A stretch of DNA of 64,000 nt from Nemertoderma westbladi. Taxonomy: Eukaryota; Xenacoelomorpha; Nemertodermatida; Nemertodermatidae. The stretch lies in NCBI GenBank assembly GCA_032718475.1, contig JAUCBJ010006760.1:59505-123504 (forward strand). Direction: 5' to 3'. The notes under the pieces were generated by a model. That model did not search any database, was not told where the DNA came from, and saw only the letters and a program-made list of their open reading frames with translations. Position numbers and translations under genes: made by a program. The first letter of the stretch is position 1. Every line of letters starts with the position of its first letter. Positions 24,501-32,229 of this stretch are shown here, one piece after another.

Positions 24501-26661
24501 AGATGCGTGTAGGCTCCACACCTTGCGCATGAGATACTTCAGACCTAACAGGTTGACACATTGTTACAGGGGGTGGTGGTATACCCTTTTGTGTATTTAC
24601 TAATTTATCGCGTTCTAGCGCGATACTTTGCTGCACTTCTTGCAACTCTAACCTACTTTCCCTTACTGTGCCCTTGAATTGCTGAACGGTCTCCTGCATC
24701 TGTCCGAGCAGGAGATCCATCCCCTGTCGTCTCTCATCCACCCATTCGACCGCCGAAGCGGGATTCGCCAACGTTGTAGCGGGCGGACGAGGGACAATGG
24801 GCGACAAATCATGAATATTTCGCTCGGAGTCCAGGGCATGAACTGTCTCATGGGCTGTTCTGCTGGGCATAGGTAGCTTGGTACTGTGCAAAGGGAATTT
24901 AGAGGTAGGTTCAGGGAGTACAGGTGTCTCTACCACCGAAAGGGTGGCTTCGGGAACAGGCCTAATTATTTCAGGCTCATCTACTATAGTAGGGAGTCTT
25001 TCTATTGTAATTATTTGGTCTGTGGGTTCTGTACTACCCAAGTTGGTGTTATTTAGTTGCCTTCTAACAGCTGGAGGCAAATCAGGCAATTTCTGACGGT
25101 GGGATGTTCTTTTACGTCTGCTTAGGTGAGATCTATTTCCTTTGCCTTCAGTATCGGTGGTATCGCCTTCCTCAGATGATGTATATCCCTGTCTTTTGGG
25201 AGTAGATCGATTCATCATCTGCATATTACTAGCTGTTAACTGTTTATTTATGCAGTCTTGATTCTCCTGAATATTTTCCAATTCTAATTGGGCGATCTCT
25301 TCAGCCGCTATCCGCTCTGCTTCTGCCGCTGCCATTGCCGCTTTTCTTTCCATTTCGGCTGCTTTTCTTTTCGCTTCTGCCTCTGCCGCTGCCGCTGCCA
25401 CTGCCGCTTTTCTTTCCATTTCGGCTGCTTTACTTTCCTCTTCGGCTGCTTTCCTTTCCGCTTCCGCAGCTGCTACTGCTGCTTTCTTTCTGTCTTCTAT
25501 ACGTTTTTTCTTCACCTGTTCTTCTTGGACTCTAGCAATGCGGAGTTGTTCATCGAATTTAGCTTGGTTCGCCGCTAACCTATCCACATCGATGGCGTCC
25601 AGCACATGCTGTGCTCCTTCACTATTAGGGTTAAGTCCATCCAACCTTCTCCTCAACTCTTCATCACCTAAGAAACATTGATAGTCTGACAGATAGATAT
25701 CAATGGCATCCCTCTTATGCGGGTTCTCTGCCGTCGCTTCACTTTCCACTTGGGAAAAAGTAGCGTCTGTTGATTCTCCATGGGTTGAGCGCTCCTCCAG
25801 CTGAGCTTTCCACTGAGCCGTTCCTTGAACTTGGAGACTCACCCGTTGAAACCAAGTCTTTACGGCAACTTGCAATGACATGTCTTGTCTTCTTTTAGAA
25901 GCCTCCTCAAAGGCCGATAAGATTAGCCTAATTCGCAGAATTCTTTCTCTAACTTGATAAAGCAGTTGTCCCTGCTCTTGAGGTCCTTGAGGTTGTTGAA
26001 ACAGTTGTTCTTTTACTTGCTCCATAGAGCTGAAGAATCCCTGTGCGTATCCGGCTGCGGACCTCTTCCACACAGCTGGATCGATGGTTTCTTTGGCTAC
26101 TCCCATCCGGTGTATGTCTTCCCAGGCAGCTTCTGATAAATCAAACGGGAGTCCGGGTCCGGGGAAGTTCCATTGCGACTCGACAATAGACTTCAGTTCT
26201 TCCTTTGTGTATCCCGCATAACTATCTTTAGTCGATCGCTTACTTCTCGCCCAATCGATCTGGTGTTCTTCCACCACAATCAATAACCTAGTGAGTACGG
26301 CTGCAGGAAGGATGAGAAGGGGATCCGAATAAACCGCATCCGTCATCTTTGCTCCGCGCTCGGGTGTCAGCTCTACAGTACCCTCACTACTGGAGCTGTC
26401 GGGCCGCTGAGAAATAAGTTCTTGGCTCGCGGGTTGTTGCTGTTCCGCTGCTTCTTGGTCCCGCTTGACCTGAGCTCGAGTGCCTATGATAGACCTACGA
26501 TGTTGGACCAGCCTAGGTTCTGTTATTACTACTGGAGGGATGACCTTCCTCACAGTGGGAGGTGAACTGAACTTAGGTGTAGACGGTTCTACACCCTTAT
26601 CTGAGTCGCAGATAGTTACATCTAATAAACTGTCTGACAGGTTCTGCTTAGTATCAGACAT
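18556..26661 (-). CDS. BEL/Pao Gag-Pol polyprotein, intact
   Basis: 2701 codons with no stop or frameshift; ATG at 26659-26661. Approximate domain order: disordered N-terminus; Ala/Glu/Arg-rich coiled coil (370-460); Pao-type Gag core (DUF1759-like, about 780-930, VKFNGDEMKWLPFNEYY); three Cys/His knuckles (about 1070-1135; CYNCLRQGHQRRTC); aspartic protease with LLDSGSTGTFID (about 1242); RT with YMDD (about 1741); RNase H with HVFGDASDMGIG (about 1919); integrase with a zinc-binding HHCC region (about 2300-2340) and DDE residues in GVDLFGPIE, RSDKGTNFIGA and YLNERPL (about 2367, 2432, 2520); then a C-terminal DUF5641-like segment. Gag packages the RNA, RT/RNase H make cDNA and integrase inserts it. 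All catalytic residues I can check are present. The length exceeds the usual ~1800-2000 residues, mostly through the Gag half. Confidence 0.95.
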   Translation of the reverse strand: MSDTKQNLSDSLLDVTICDSDKGVEPSTPKFSSPPTVRKVIPPVVITEPRLVQHRRSIIGTRAQVKRDQEAAEQQQPASQELISQRPDSSSSEGTVELTPERGAKMTDAVYSDPLLILPAAVLTRLLIVVEEHQIDWARSKRSTKDSYAGYTKEELKSIVESQWNFPGPGLPFDLSEAAWEDIHRMGVAKETIDPAVWKRSAAGYAQGFFSSMEQVKEQLFQQPQGPQEQGQLLYQVRERILRIRLILSAFEEASKRRQDMSLQVAVKTWFQRVSLQVQGTAQWKAQLEERSTHGESTDATFSQVESEATAENPHKRDAIDIYLSDYQCFLGDEELRRRLDGLNPNSEGAQHVLDAIDVDRLAANQAKFDEQLRIARVQEEQVKKKRIEDRKKAAVAAAEAERKAAEEESKAAEMERKAAVAAAAAEAEAKRKAAEMERKAAMAAAEAERIAAEEIAQLELENIQENQDCINKQLTASNMQMMNRSTPKRQGYTSSEEGDTTDTEGKGNRSHLSRRKRTSHRQKLPDLPPAVRRQLNNTNLGSTEPTDQIITIERLPTIVDEPEIIRPVPEATLSVVETPVLPEPTSKFPLHSTKLPMPSRTAHETVHALDSERNIHDLSPIVPRPPATTLANPASAVEWVDERRQGMDLLLGQMQETVQQFKGTVRESRLELQEVQQSIALERDKLVNTQKGIPPPPVTMCQPVRSEVSHAQGVEPTRIYTASEVETPIVNPIKGNYRPVDNDIPYRPDHNPRNLYTDNSILNNTMAQESFTRQMARTEARQAVKVGEIVKFNGDEMKWLPFNEYYKDNIQNSVLSNGEKLRFLIECLEGSPKLMALKFIGHPDGLRQVWDTLNIRYGNRNNIAGYLYAKLVVPQKFISSGIIEFSDEIQEICRQLDWLGKSHEYQNAMVIRAVASTLPKGGVGTRWDKKVLYMMEQQRRDPTMADLMSFLDGEVKLQLLKLSREKTPENKVSEKPVSRRKVTPVCYTDDGESQTSQGEDSGKDTDRSYYVNKMPKDQVSKFKSRTNDRREQVRKTPPTSPKRIQMRKPEEKTSVHNVTQNKVSNIKPKCALCDGTHRLNMCDEFLKKSLTERREVMWDKRLCYNCLRQGHQRRTCYSDTRCAKCGAKHHILLHTEFERNSPSQVSDSELHVQFSDVNDTDQSEMEGFYKDEFSDENESCYTINTTVYRALTYEKDTDSDLTLTTSDQQPFWKAPTSNVGIREFPVVQVRVHGPKRSYVVNALLDSGSTGTFIDKELAEDIFAGQPKFRTKLNMSGIMQVWKSTVTADYYVGALSTPQDELGEHSIRSVKMVAIKNFATTQADLYNWDEDESIQHLKIPRFQTDYPGVQILIGQNAHEALETLEKRPAQPQPLQTYAVRTRVGWYFTGPSRRTLMERLPKDQVYQVREWEVENSEFDDPTEGTPYSSDNDDIHQLFEEENAIDLLKESETWQNQVNLCQLLLPSERDDYNDELNDVIERYNAKTRDEHAVRFFTQEVVEPNSYDKALSVEEERAKQIQATTTRFLKDQGRYEIGLPFRKREPKFINNRPLAEKRIAQLHRRLTANSSAKEMYQTQLKKFISKGYAELVPEETPITERTYYLTHHYVPKPGKPHEVRVVFDGSALYMGQSLNSELLPGPNLLQSLLGILLRLRQYSIAFASDIEGMFLQVKALDRDRDSLRFLWWPEGDLNKKPVEYWMTIQAFGIISSPSNACSVVRTTADDNRDAFSKEVIDNIKRDIYMDDNLKSLPSVEEAIEVAKGTVECLKKGGFRLTKFTSNSREFLESIPVEDRGAKDLDLIKDDLPETKTLGLKWDTERDILFFQLKQRDNPVRTKRICLSILSTYFDPLGFISPVILIARSLVQQMWLENHSWDDPLKGELLKKWMKWEDSLPAIENFIISRSYFGHVLPTYSYQLHVFGDASDMGIGIVAYLRVETPDGIKVALVTSKALINNKLKVPRAELKAALYATAIGRNVTEQIDYPLEKTVYWTDALLVLEYITNEVCQFSVFVTNRVAIILSRTTMDQWRHCPGTINPADIASRGATPQELVDTPDWLGGPDFLYKEEEEWPPHLTTAEIRQAKGAEKVKPKTQASKSKLFKPTVDLSVLHTSGDDALDQKPTATNKPIVEIRDKDWKSGIPDVSQGLSPLLQRAMHHYSSWNRLCKAVTYLKRCFHHHYSGMKTKGDTAPITSVQVHVIKDLPKYKIPDRFLKEKISYQEHEETNKQMLRLLQCYEDSDKYFLLLRNPQMRLRDRFSSTMIDGLIRVGGRLTNAPLSFDTKFPILIRNLEIQVKMIVDVHSKLYHAGRERVLSEIRTRYYFYKPRRALNQVLRNCIPCRKAFSRPLTQREAELPRERVSFYEPPFTNTGVDLFGPIEVYRARTIVKRWCVIFVCMTCRAIHLDMVNDLSTNSFLLSLRRQIARFGTSNTMRSDKGTNFIGANNEIRAYVKDWNQRQVDDQLRVTASSWTFNAADAPWWGGSWERLIRSVKTAFHFIVPCRAYLTDELLRTLMEEIAAYLNERPLMPVSSSPDSLEALTPAHFLLKKPVAMLPQSEITDGDEYCRQTWQLMQLLSRHFADHFEKHYLPTLQLRTKWFAQQENVSAGDMVLIVDVDLPRKRWQTGRIIETHISDDGLVRSVELVVMRRNFKKPGIVFETQQLNRPVGRLCLLERDRELSGNYGRQDTLPTTTSLIQQTSRDSPT

Positions 26662-28748
26662 GTTTGTTTACACAGTTGAATGCCTACTGCTATCTTACAG
26701 TCTAAGCAAGTCTAGTAATTCAGTATTAACTGCTAGCCTAGTAATCAATTACCGATACTGCTACTTAGTGTAGCGTGATATATATATAATATTAGAATAC
26801 CGGTATGCTTATAGTATATATAAGTATTATTAGTAACTAGAATTAATTACAGAATACCGGTATAATTTCAGCCTAAATTTTATAGAAATAAAGATAATAG
26901 GCCTATCGTAAATACCGGTATATCAATTATTTAAATAATTAAATTTCTGAATTTTAAGGGTTACTTGGTTACCTTAACTTACTTTATTACCGTTATTTAA
27001 GCAGTAGTCCAACTGATATTGAGACCTAATTGTTGTATGGCAGGCCTACTATTTATAAATCGTTTGAGTTGATTTATAATATATATATACCCGTTTAATG
27101 GGTTTTGTCAATGTTTGAAATAAATGTTATTATTTCTGGGGGAGTCACCACACATAAGCTGTGCGCTCTTAGTGGAGTGCTACTGGTTAGACACTAAAAC
27201 AAATAATTCTAATTTAACTAAGTTACTTAATACTACAAATTACGTACAATTCGGGTTGAGATTACAATCTCTAAATAAACACAAAAATTACAAATACACA
27301 AATACGAATTTTTTAGGGTAATTTTACAAGAAGTCTACTAACCAGCCTAACAAAGGGTTAGAATATCTGGTTATTACAACGGACAGGTTACTACGGTATT
27401 TGAAAATAATAAGTAGTAGTAAATATACTGCGCTGTCCAGATAGGAAAAATACCACCGTCTGACGACCTATAGCCGTATCGCTATAGGTACTACGTTATG
27501 TATCACGGAGTGTTCCTACCTAGAGATTAATTACCGCGGTCTACCAGAACCAACGTGCCTATTAACCACTTTACAACACAAATATACTGCCTACACGCTA
27601 ATTACCTTCGGAAAGCACTGTACACTAAACCCTAAATTAGGTACAAGTACTTGTACAACAAATAATCAGTAGTTAAAAATACTTGAACAGTTAAAAGAAC
27701 CACGGTATCTGCCGGAGTGACCAAAGCATAAAATCTCCAGTCTTTACCTACGCCGAGCAGCCCTGATGTAGTACCGGGGTTAGTTTAACTATAACGGTAT
27801 ATATAACAAACACAATTACTGTAGGAATAAACTTGGGGATATGAATGTTGCGAATAATAGCATAAACTCTGAATAATAAATATTACGCTACGCGTACAGA
27901 CTACTCAAACAAAATGCAGACCAAATACTGACAGACTACTCTCAAGCCTAAACAAACTATGGTATATGCAGACTCCGAAATGATTAGTTAGTATGCGTTC
28001 TAACCTAGTAGTACGACTTATTCTTTCACAGGGGGTTTACCTCACAGCACTTGAAGCCCCTACTTTCCTAACTAGCACTTTATCGGACAGATGCTCTACA
28101 CACACCGAAATTTCCTCAAACCCAACAACAGCCAGACAACTATCCAGCCTACAAATTATCTAAATAAAATTATACGCTACCCGTACAGACTTCACAAACA
28201 AAGTACAGACCAAACGATGTCAGACTACTATCAAGCCTAAATACACTACAGTATATGCAGACTCCGAAATGATTAGTTAGTATGCGTTCTAACCCAGTAG
28301 TACGACTTATTCTTTCACAGGGGGTTTACCTCACAGCACTTGAAGCCCCTACTTTCCTAACTAGCACTTTATCGGACAGATGCTCCACACACACTGCAAT
28401 CCGTTCAGACTTAACAACGGTTAGACAACAGTCCAGCCTACAAATTACCTGTACAATCTGAGCAGGCTTACACGCCTTCTGCTCAATACTGGCCTACAAA
28501 TAAATAAAACTTGACAGAAACAAGTAAAATCTCAATAAAAAACCAGGGCGGCCGTCCCTGATTAATTATTAAGGCCTACTGGTATATAATTATCAAAATC
28601 GAATAATACTGCTGTACCTGTACTGTAAGTACCGGTTCGGGCAGTTGGGCCGACAGGCCTACAGCAGTACCTACAGGTTACCGTTCGACCGGTACCGGTA
28701 CTTTAGACTTGATTGCTTACACCGCAATCCAGAAGCAATATCTGTTAT
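26662..28748 (-). other. Leader of the long BEL/Pao element
   Basis: 2.1 kb between the 5' LTR and gag. No credible ORF. It contains a tandem repeat (27860-28437) and many ACCGGTA words. The leader of the second copy (46828-49154) has the same length and the same repeat, so this is a conserved non-coding part and not random insertion. Confidence 0.7.
27860..28437 (-). repeat. ~289-bp tandem duplication in the leader
   Basis: Two direct copies offset by 289 bp share long identical runs such as GATTAGTTAGTATGCGTTCT and CACTTTATCGGACAGATGCT. The corresponding repeat in the second element (about 47352-47925) has an offset of 287 bp. Conservation in both subfamilies suggests a role in packaging or transcription. 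Confidence 0.8.
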
Positions 28749-29897
28749 TGTTTGCGCTTTTAAGACCTTTGACAGTTTAACCTGCCAAAATTAGAATGTC
28801 TTTTAGAGGATAGATAGTCTTTAGCCTATGACGAGTATTTGATACACTACATTAGCCGAAGTCAGTCTATGCGCAATCATTCACCCGCTGGATATACCCG
28901 GGAGACTGAATTCGGAAGCCTAATGATTGATGGTGTAAGCCTACTGTATTATTCGACTGATCGTAATATATAATCTCTGACAAATATTATTCACTTTCGG
29001 GAAATATTAACAGTTCATTTAGGACGTGGCGCTCTAAATATGTAAACAGAGTTATGACTTAAACTAGACACAACGAAATGGCTATAGATTCACGTATATG
29101 GCGCATTCTTTAGGAGATGCTTTGTTATCAGTTACAATCATACACAATGCTGCACAATACTGCACACTAATCTGCCGACCTTCACTAAATTTAGTCACGT
29201 ATAAAGAGAGCAACATACAATTTATGTCGGGCCTATGAAATAGCATTAGATTCACTCCAAACCACTTAACATAGGTCGCAATCGTTTATCTGTAACCGGT
29301 CTCTCTAACCTTTAGTATATCAAGAAGATTGGGATGTCTGACTATTGATCAGTATTCCGATATAATATTTCATCAACAAATATAATGAATAACCGACAGT
29401 AAAAGCAGTAATATTAGTAAGATATGGTTAGTAAGTAAGATATGAATTGCATAGATAACAGATATACGTTCTATAATTAAGCCTACTAATGTAAGACTAA
29501 AGACTGAAACACGGAGGTGCCAAAAGCCGGTGTTCTTAGGCTCTGGGCAAAAACATAACACTGAATTCCTGAGTTTCTGTATCCACCTCCAACACAGAGA
29601 CAAAAAACGCTCTGATTGGTCGACCGAACAACGAGAGAACAAAGAAACAAAGAAATGTCGACGTGGCAATATCAGCTGTTAGCCGTCGTCATGGTAGCGA
29701 CACTGTTTTCAAGAGTATCTAGCTTATTGCGTCACGAAATTTCGGATTATGTCCTCTAAAGTACAAATACAGAAGAAATGGCTTTTATGTCCTCTAAAAC
29801 ACCAGTACAGCAAGGACACGGCCTTTTTATGCCTGGTAAATCAACTACAGAGTACTTTACGGGAAAATAACCGGCTAATTACGCAAAAGCTTTTACA
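28749..29897 (-). repeat. 5' LTR of the long BEL/Pao element
   Basis: 1149 bp, the partner of 12158-13306. Promoter and polyadenylation site are expected here. I did not see a convincing TATA box in this subfamily's LTR. Confidence 0.95.
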
Positions 29898-30124
29898 GCA
29901 TATACAGATAGGCATATACCACACCAGTCTGCCAGTACGGTATCTGTTACATACTCATCCATCTGTCCATTAACATATTAACAACATATCATACTGTCGT
30001 ATACATTCTGACATTTCATTGACTAATGTCTGAATGTTTATAAATCATCACAACTCAACAAGGGAAAGCAAGCAGTAAGCCATTTTGAAGTAATTTACAA
30101 TGACAGAGTAACTGACAGGGCTGC

Positions 30125-30433
30125 ACAATAATAATTGTTGCCAAAAATGGCAACCATTATTTTTCTTTAATTCTAATGGTTGCCAAAAATGGCAATAATT
30201 ATTTTAGGCACATTTCGGCCTATTGCTAAGAGAAATTCAGATGATGATTTTTTTTCTTATACGGTCAATTATATTTAAATTTCGCGCTCTTTTCACTTAC
30301 CTATTTACCAAAATGCGATTTTGCTTCTGGGCGTGCGAAAATTAGAAAAACCAAAAGTTGCCAGATTTGGCAATAAACATTGCCATATGTAGCAACTTTT
30401 GAGGTTGCCAGATTTGGCCATTGTACCTAACTG
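30125..30433. repeat. Right TIR and subterminal TTGCCA...TGGCAA array
   Basis: The 29-bp TIR occupies 30405-30433. Between 30135 and 30404 lie further copies of TTGCCAAAAATGGCAA and TTGCCAGATTTGGCAA. Together with 11196-11335 it defines the ends of the split DNA element. Confidence 0.7.
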
Positions 30434-30470
30434 TAATGATAAACGACGTATATAGGCATAGTTATGGGTA

Positions 30471-30645
30471 GCACCTACGCGTGATTATACGTAGAACCTA
30501 CGCGTAGGTCGCGTGGGACCTACGCGTAGCTACGCGTAGCACCTACGCGTAGTTAATGTTAAAACTCTGAAACTGGTGATATATGACCTAATGTTGCGAA
30601 CTACGCGTAGCTACGCGTATCTACGCATAGGCCTACGCGTAGGTC
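30471..30645. repeat. ACGCGT-centred palindromic cluster
   Basis: About a dozen copies of CCTACGCGTAGG or shorter CTACGCGTAG words in two groups (30475-30552 and 30598-30645). CpG-rich in otherwise AT-rich DNA. Non-coding. The remaining sequence 30439-31579 has no gene. Confidence 0.7.
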
Positions 30646-31579
30646 GATAAGATTTACCCCAACAAAAGTCATTATGCATAATTCGTAAAAAAGGAGGACA
30701 AAAAAAGTAAAATAAAAGGACATAAAAAATCACTGCCTTTAGTTAAGTTTGTTCAAGGCTGCTACAGTCTGACAGTGCTAGGCAGGTTGATGTACCGGAC
30801 TGCAGAAAGCCTACAGCAGTATTGTACCATAGCTCAGTAGCTGGTGCTGTATTGAAAGTACCATTACATCCTGTATCCTGACAGCCTGATCAGCAAAACA
30901 GCAATAGCCTATATTGCATACATACTGACATACAGACATAGGCCTACCGTACATATATATGCTATCTACTACTTACTACAGTACTATTATTTCTGTCTAT
31001 AACAGTATAACATATAAACAGACAGCAGTTACAGTTACAGTTACAGGGTATTAGTACGTTTGAACGACACTAGTCAAACAAGCCTAAAATCAGATAAATA
31101 ATGGTACCGGTACCCGTAACGGTATAGCAGTATTGTGCACCACCTTGCGGATTGAATGGGTATTATTTATTAAGTTCTTTGAAGGGAATGTATTATTTTA
31201 ATCTATATCATATTACTTAGTACTACTATTATTACTACTATTACTATTATTTACTAGCTTAATTATGTAATATTTTAGCTTAATCTATTAGTTTAATTAC
31301 GATTTACTGTGCGCGTACGTAATCTTAATTACAGTCTACCGTAGTACATATTTCCAATATTAAAATTGATATTTACCCCGACTGGGGGTGTATCTTATTG
31401 TAAAAAAATATTACAAGCTAATAACGCTGTTGCGATACGGTTGTTTATTTCATATGTTGGCCCTGAAAAGGGCCGCTTGGGTTGGTTAAGGTATAAGGTA
31501 CAGTATAGACATTCAGCAAGGGTAGTAATGTTTGAAAAGTGCAAGGAGATTTGAGAAAGGTCGGTCGCGATTTAAAAGT

Positions 31580-32022
31580 CTCTACCGAAATTCTACCAGG
31601 TGGCCAGCAATCTGGCAATAAGTTGCGGTGTTGTGCATTTCTTATTGCGGATGACTGACGTCTTTAAGTGGCCCCACATCGACTCTATACGTTGAGTGTG
31701 AGTGCCAGTCGCACTCACCCACTCTACCGAATGGTTGACAGTTTCGTGTATGTAGGTCCCTGTTCCATTGGTAGCAGACCAAAAAAGGGTTAGTGGCGTT
31801 TGTTATGTCAACATTCACACCGCAATACGCAGGCCATTCGTCGGACTGTATCTTGGTTCCACCGGCGACATGTTTCTCCAAAATAGGGCAGAGGGTGTCT
31901 GCATCACGATGCAAATTTTGATGTAGAGTTCGGGGGAGAAGCTCCACGCTTTGTGCAAACTCAATAGCGCGCTCCTCAGTCTCGGTATGTTTCCCAATCT
32001 CAATGAAATTTAATTCAGCCAT
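31580..32022 (-). pseudogene. Merlin/IS1016-type transposase relic, frameshifted
   Basis: On the minus strand one frame gives RAIEFAQSVELLPRT, then after an apparent deletion ILEKHVAGGTKIQSDEWPAY. In a second frame further down the strand comes VNHSVEW, then GTHTQRIESMWGHLKT. This is the order seen in IS1595/ISXO2-like DDE transposases, which in animals are the Merlin superfamily: HVAPGT..SDEW.AY carries the second Asp and IES.W.H.K the catalytic Glu. The missing segment and the frameshift near 31730 show it is dead. It may be a non-autonomous Merlin derivative, but I did not find its ends. Confidence 0.65.
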
Positions 32023-32229
32023 GACAGTCCACGAGTACAGTATACTAACAGTAGGCCCGTAAGTAACAGTACAGCAGTAGGCCTAACAATACTGCTATAC
32101 CGGTACCGGTAACAATTTTTATCAGTTTCTATCTGATTTCTATCTGATCTGGTCAGGTAGAAGTTTGAAGCACTCTGGCACTAGCTCTGGTACTGTAAGA
32201 GTGTGTCTGTGTGTATCGCGTACTCTGTT

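Larger units (their letters stand above)
12158..29897 (-). mobile_element. Giant BEL/Pao LTR retrotransposon with a second ORF
   Basis: A 17,740-bp element read on the minus strand. Two 1149-bp LTRs begin TG and end CA (coding strand starts TGTAAAAGCTT), and a GCATA target duplication sits at 12153-12157 and 29898-29902. By eye the LTRs differ at about six positions, so the insertion is recent. Coding-strand order: 5' LTR (28749-29897), 2.1-kb leader, gag-pol (26661-18556), 1.65-kb spacer, accessory ORF (16909-13385), a purine-rich tract and the 3' LTR (12158-13306). BEL/Pao elements are usually 6-10 kb with one ORF. The extra ORF, the long leader and the spacer roughly double the length. No TGG-type primer binding site is evident directly next to the 5' LTR. 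It is inserted in a TIR DNA element. Confidence 0.95.
11196..30433. mobile_element. TIR DNA element split by the BEL/Pao insertion
   Basis: A perfect 29-bp inverted repeat (CAGTTAGGTACAATGGCCAA plus ATCTGGCAA) begins at 11196 and ends at 30433. It is flanked on both sides by TAATG (11191-11195 and 30434-30438), which reads as a 5-bp target duplication. Removing the retrotransposon at 12158-29897 and its duplicated GCATA leaves an element of about 1.49 kb. Both subterminal regions are filled with copies of a TTGCCA(GA/TA)TTTGGCAA word in both orientations, as in transposase-binding arrays. No transposase ORF is visible, so it is non-autonomous. The superfamily is not settled: a 5-bp duplication is unusual and occurs for example in Transib, but the termini do not clearly match it. 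Confidence 0.75.

Noticed and set aside
25288-25578. Arg/Cys/Phe-rich plus-strand frames opposite the gag coiled coil
   Set aside because: Antisense shadow of the Ala/Glu/Lys-rich repeat in the intact gag-pol ORF.
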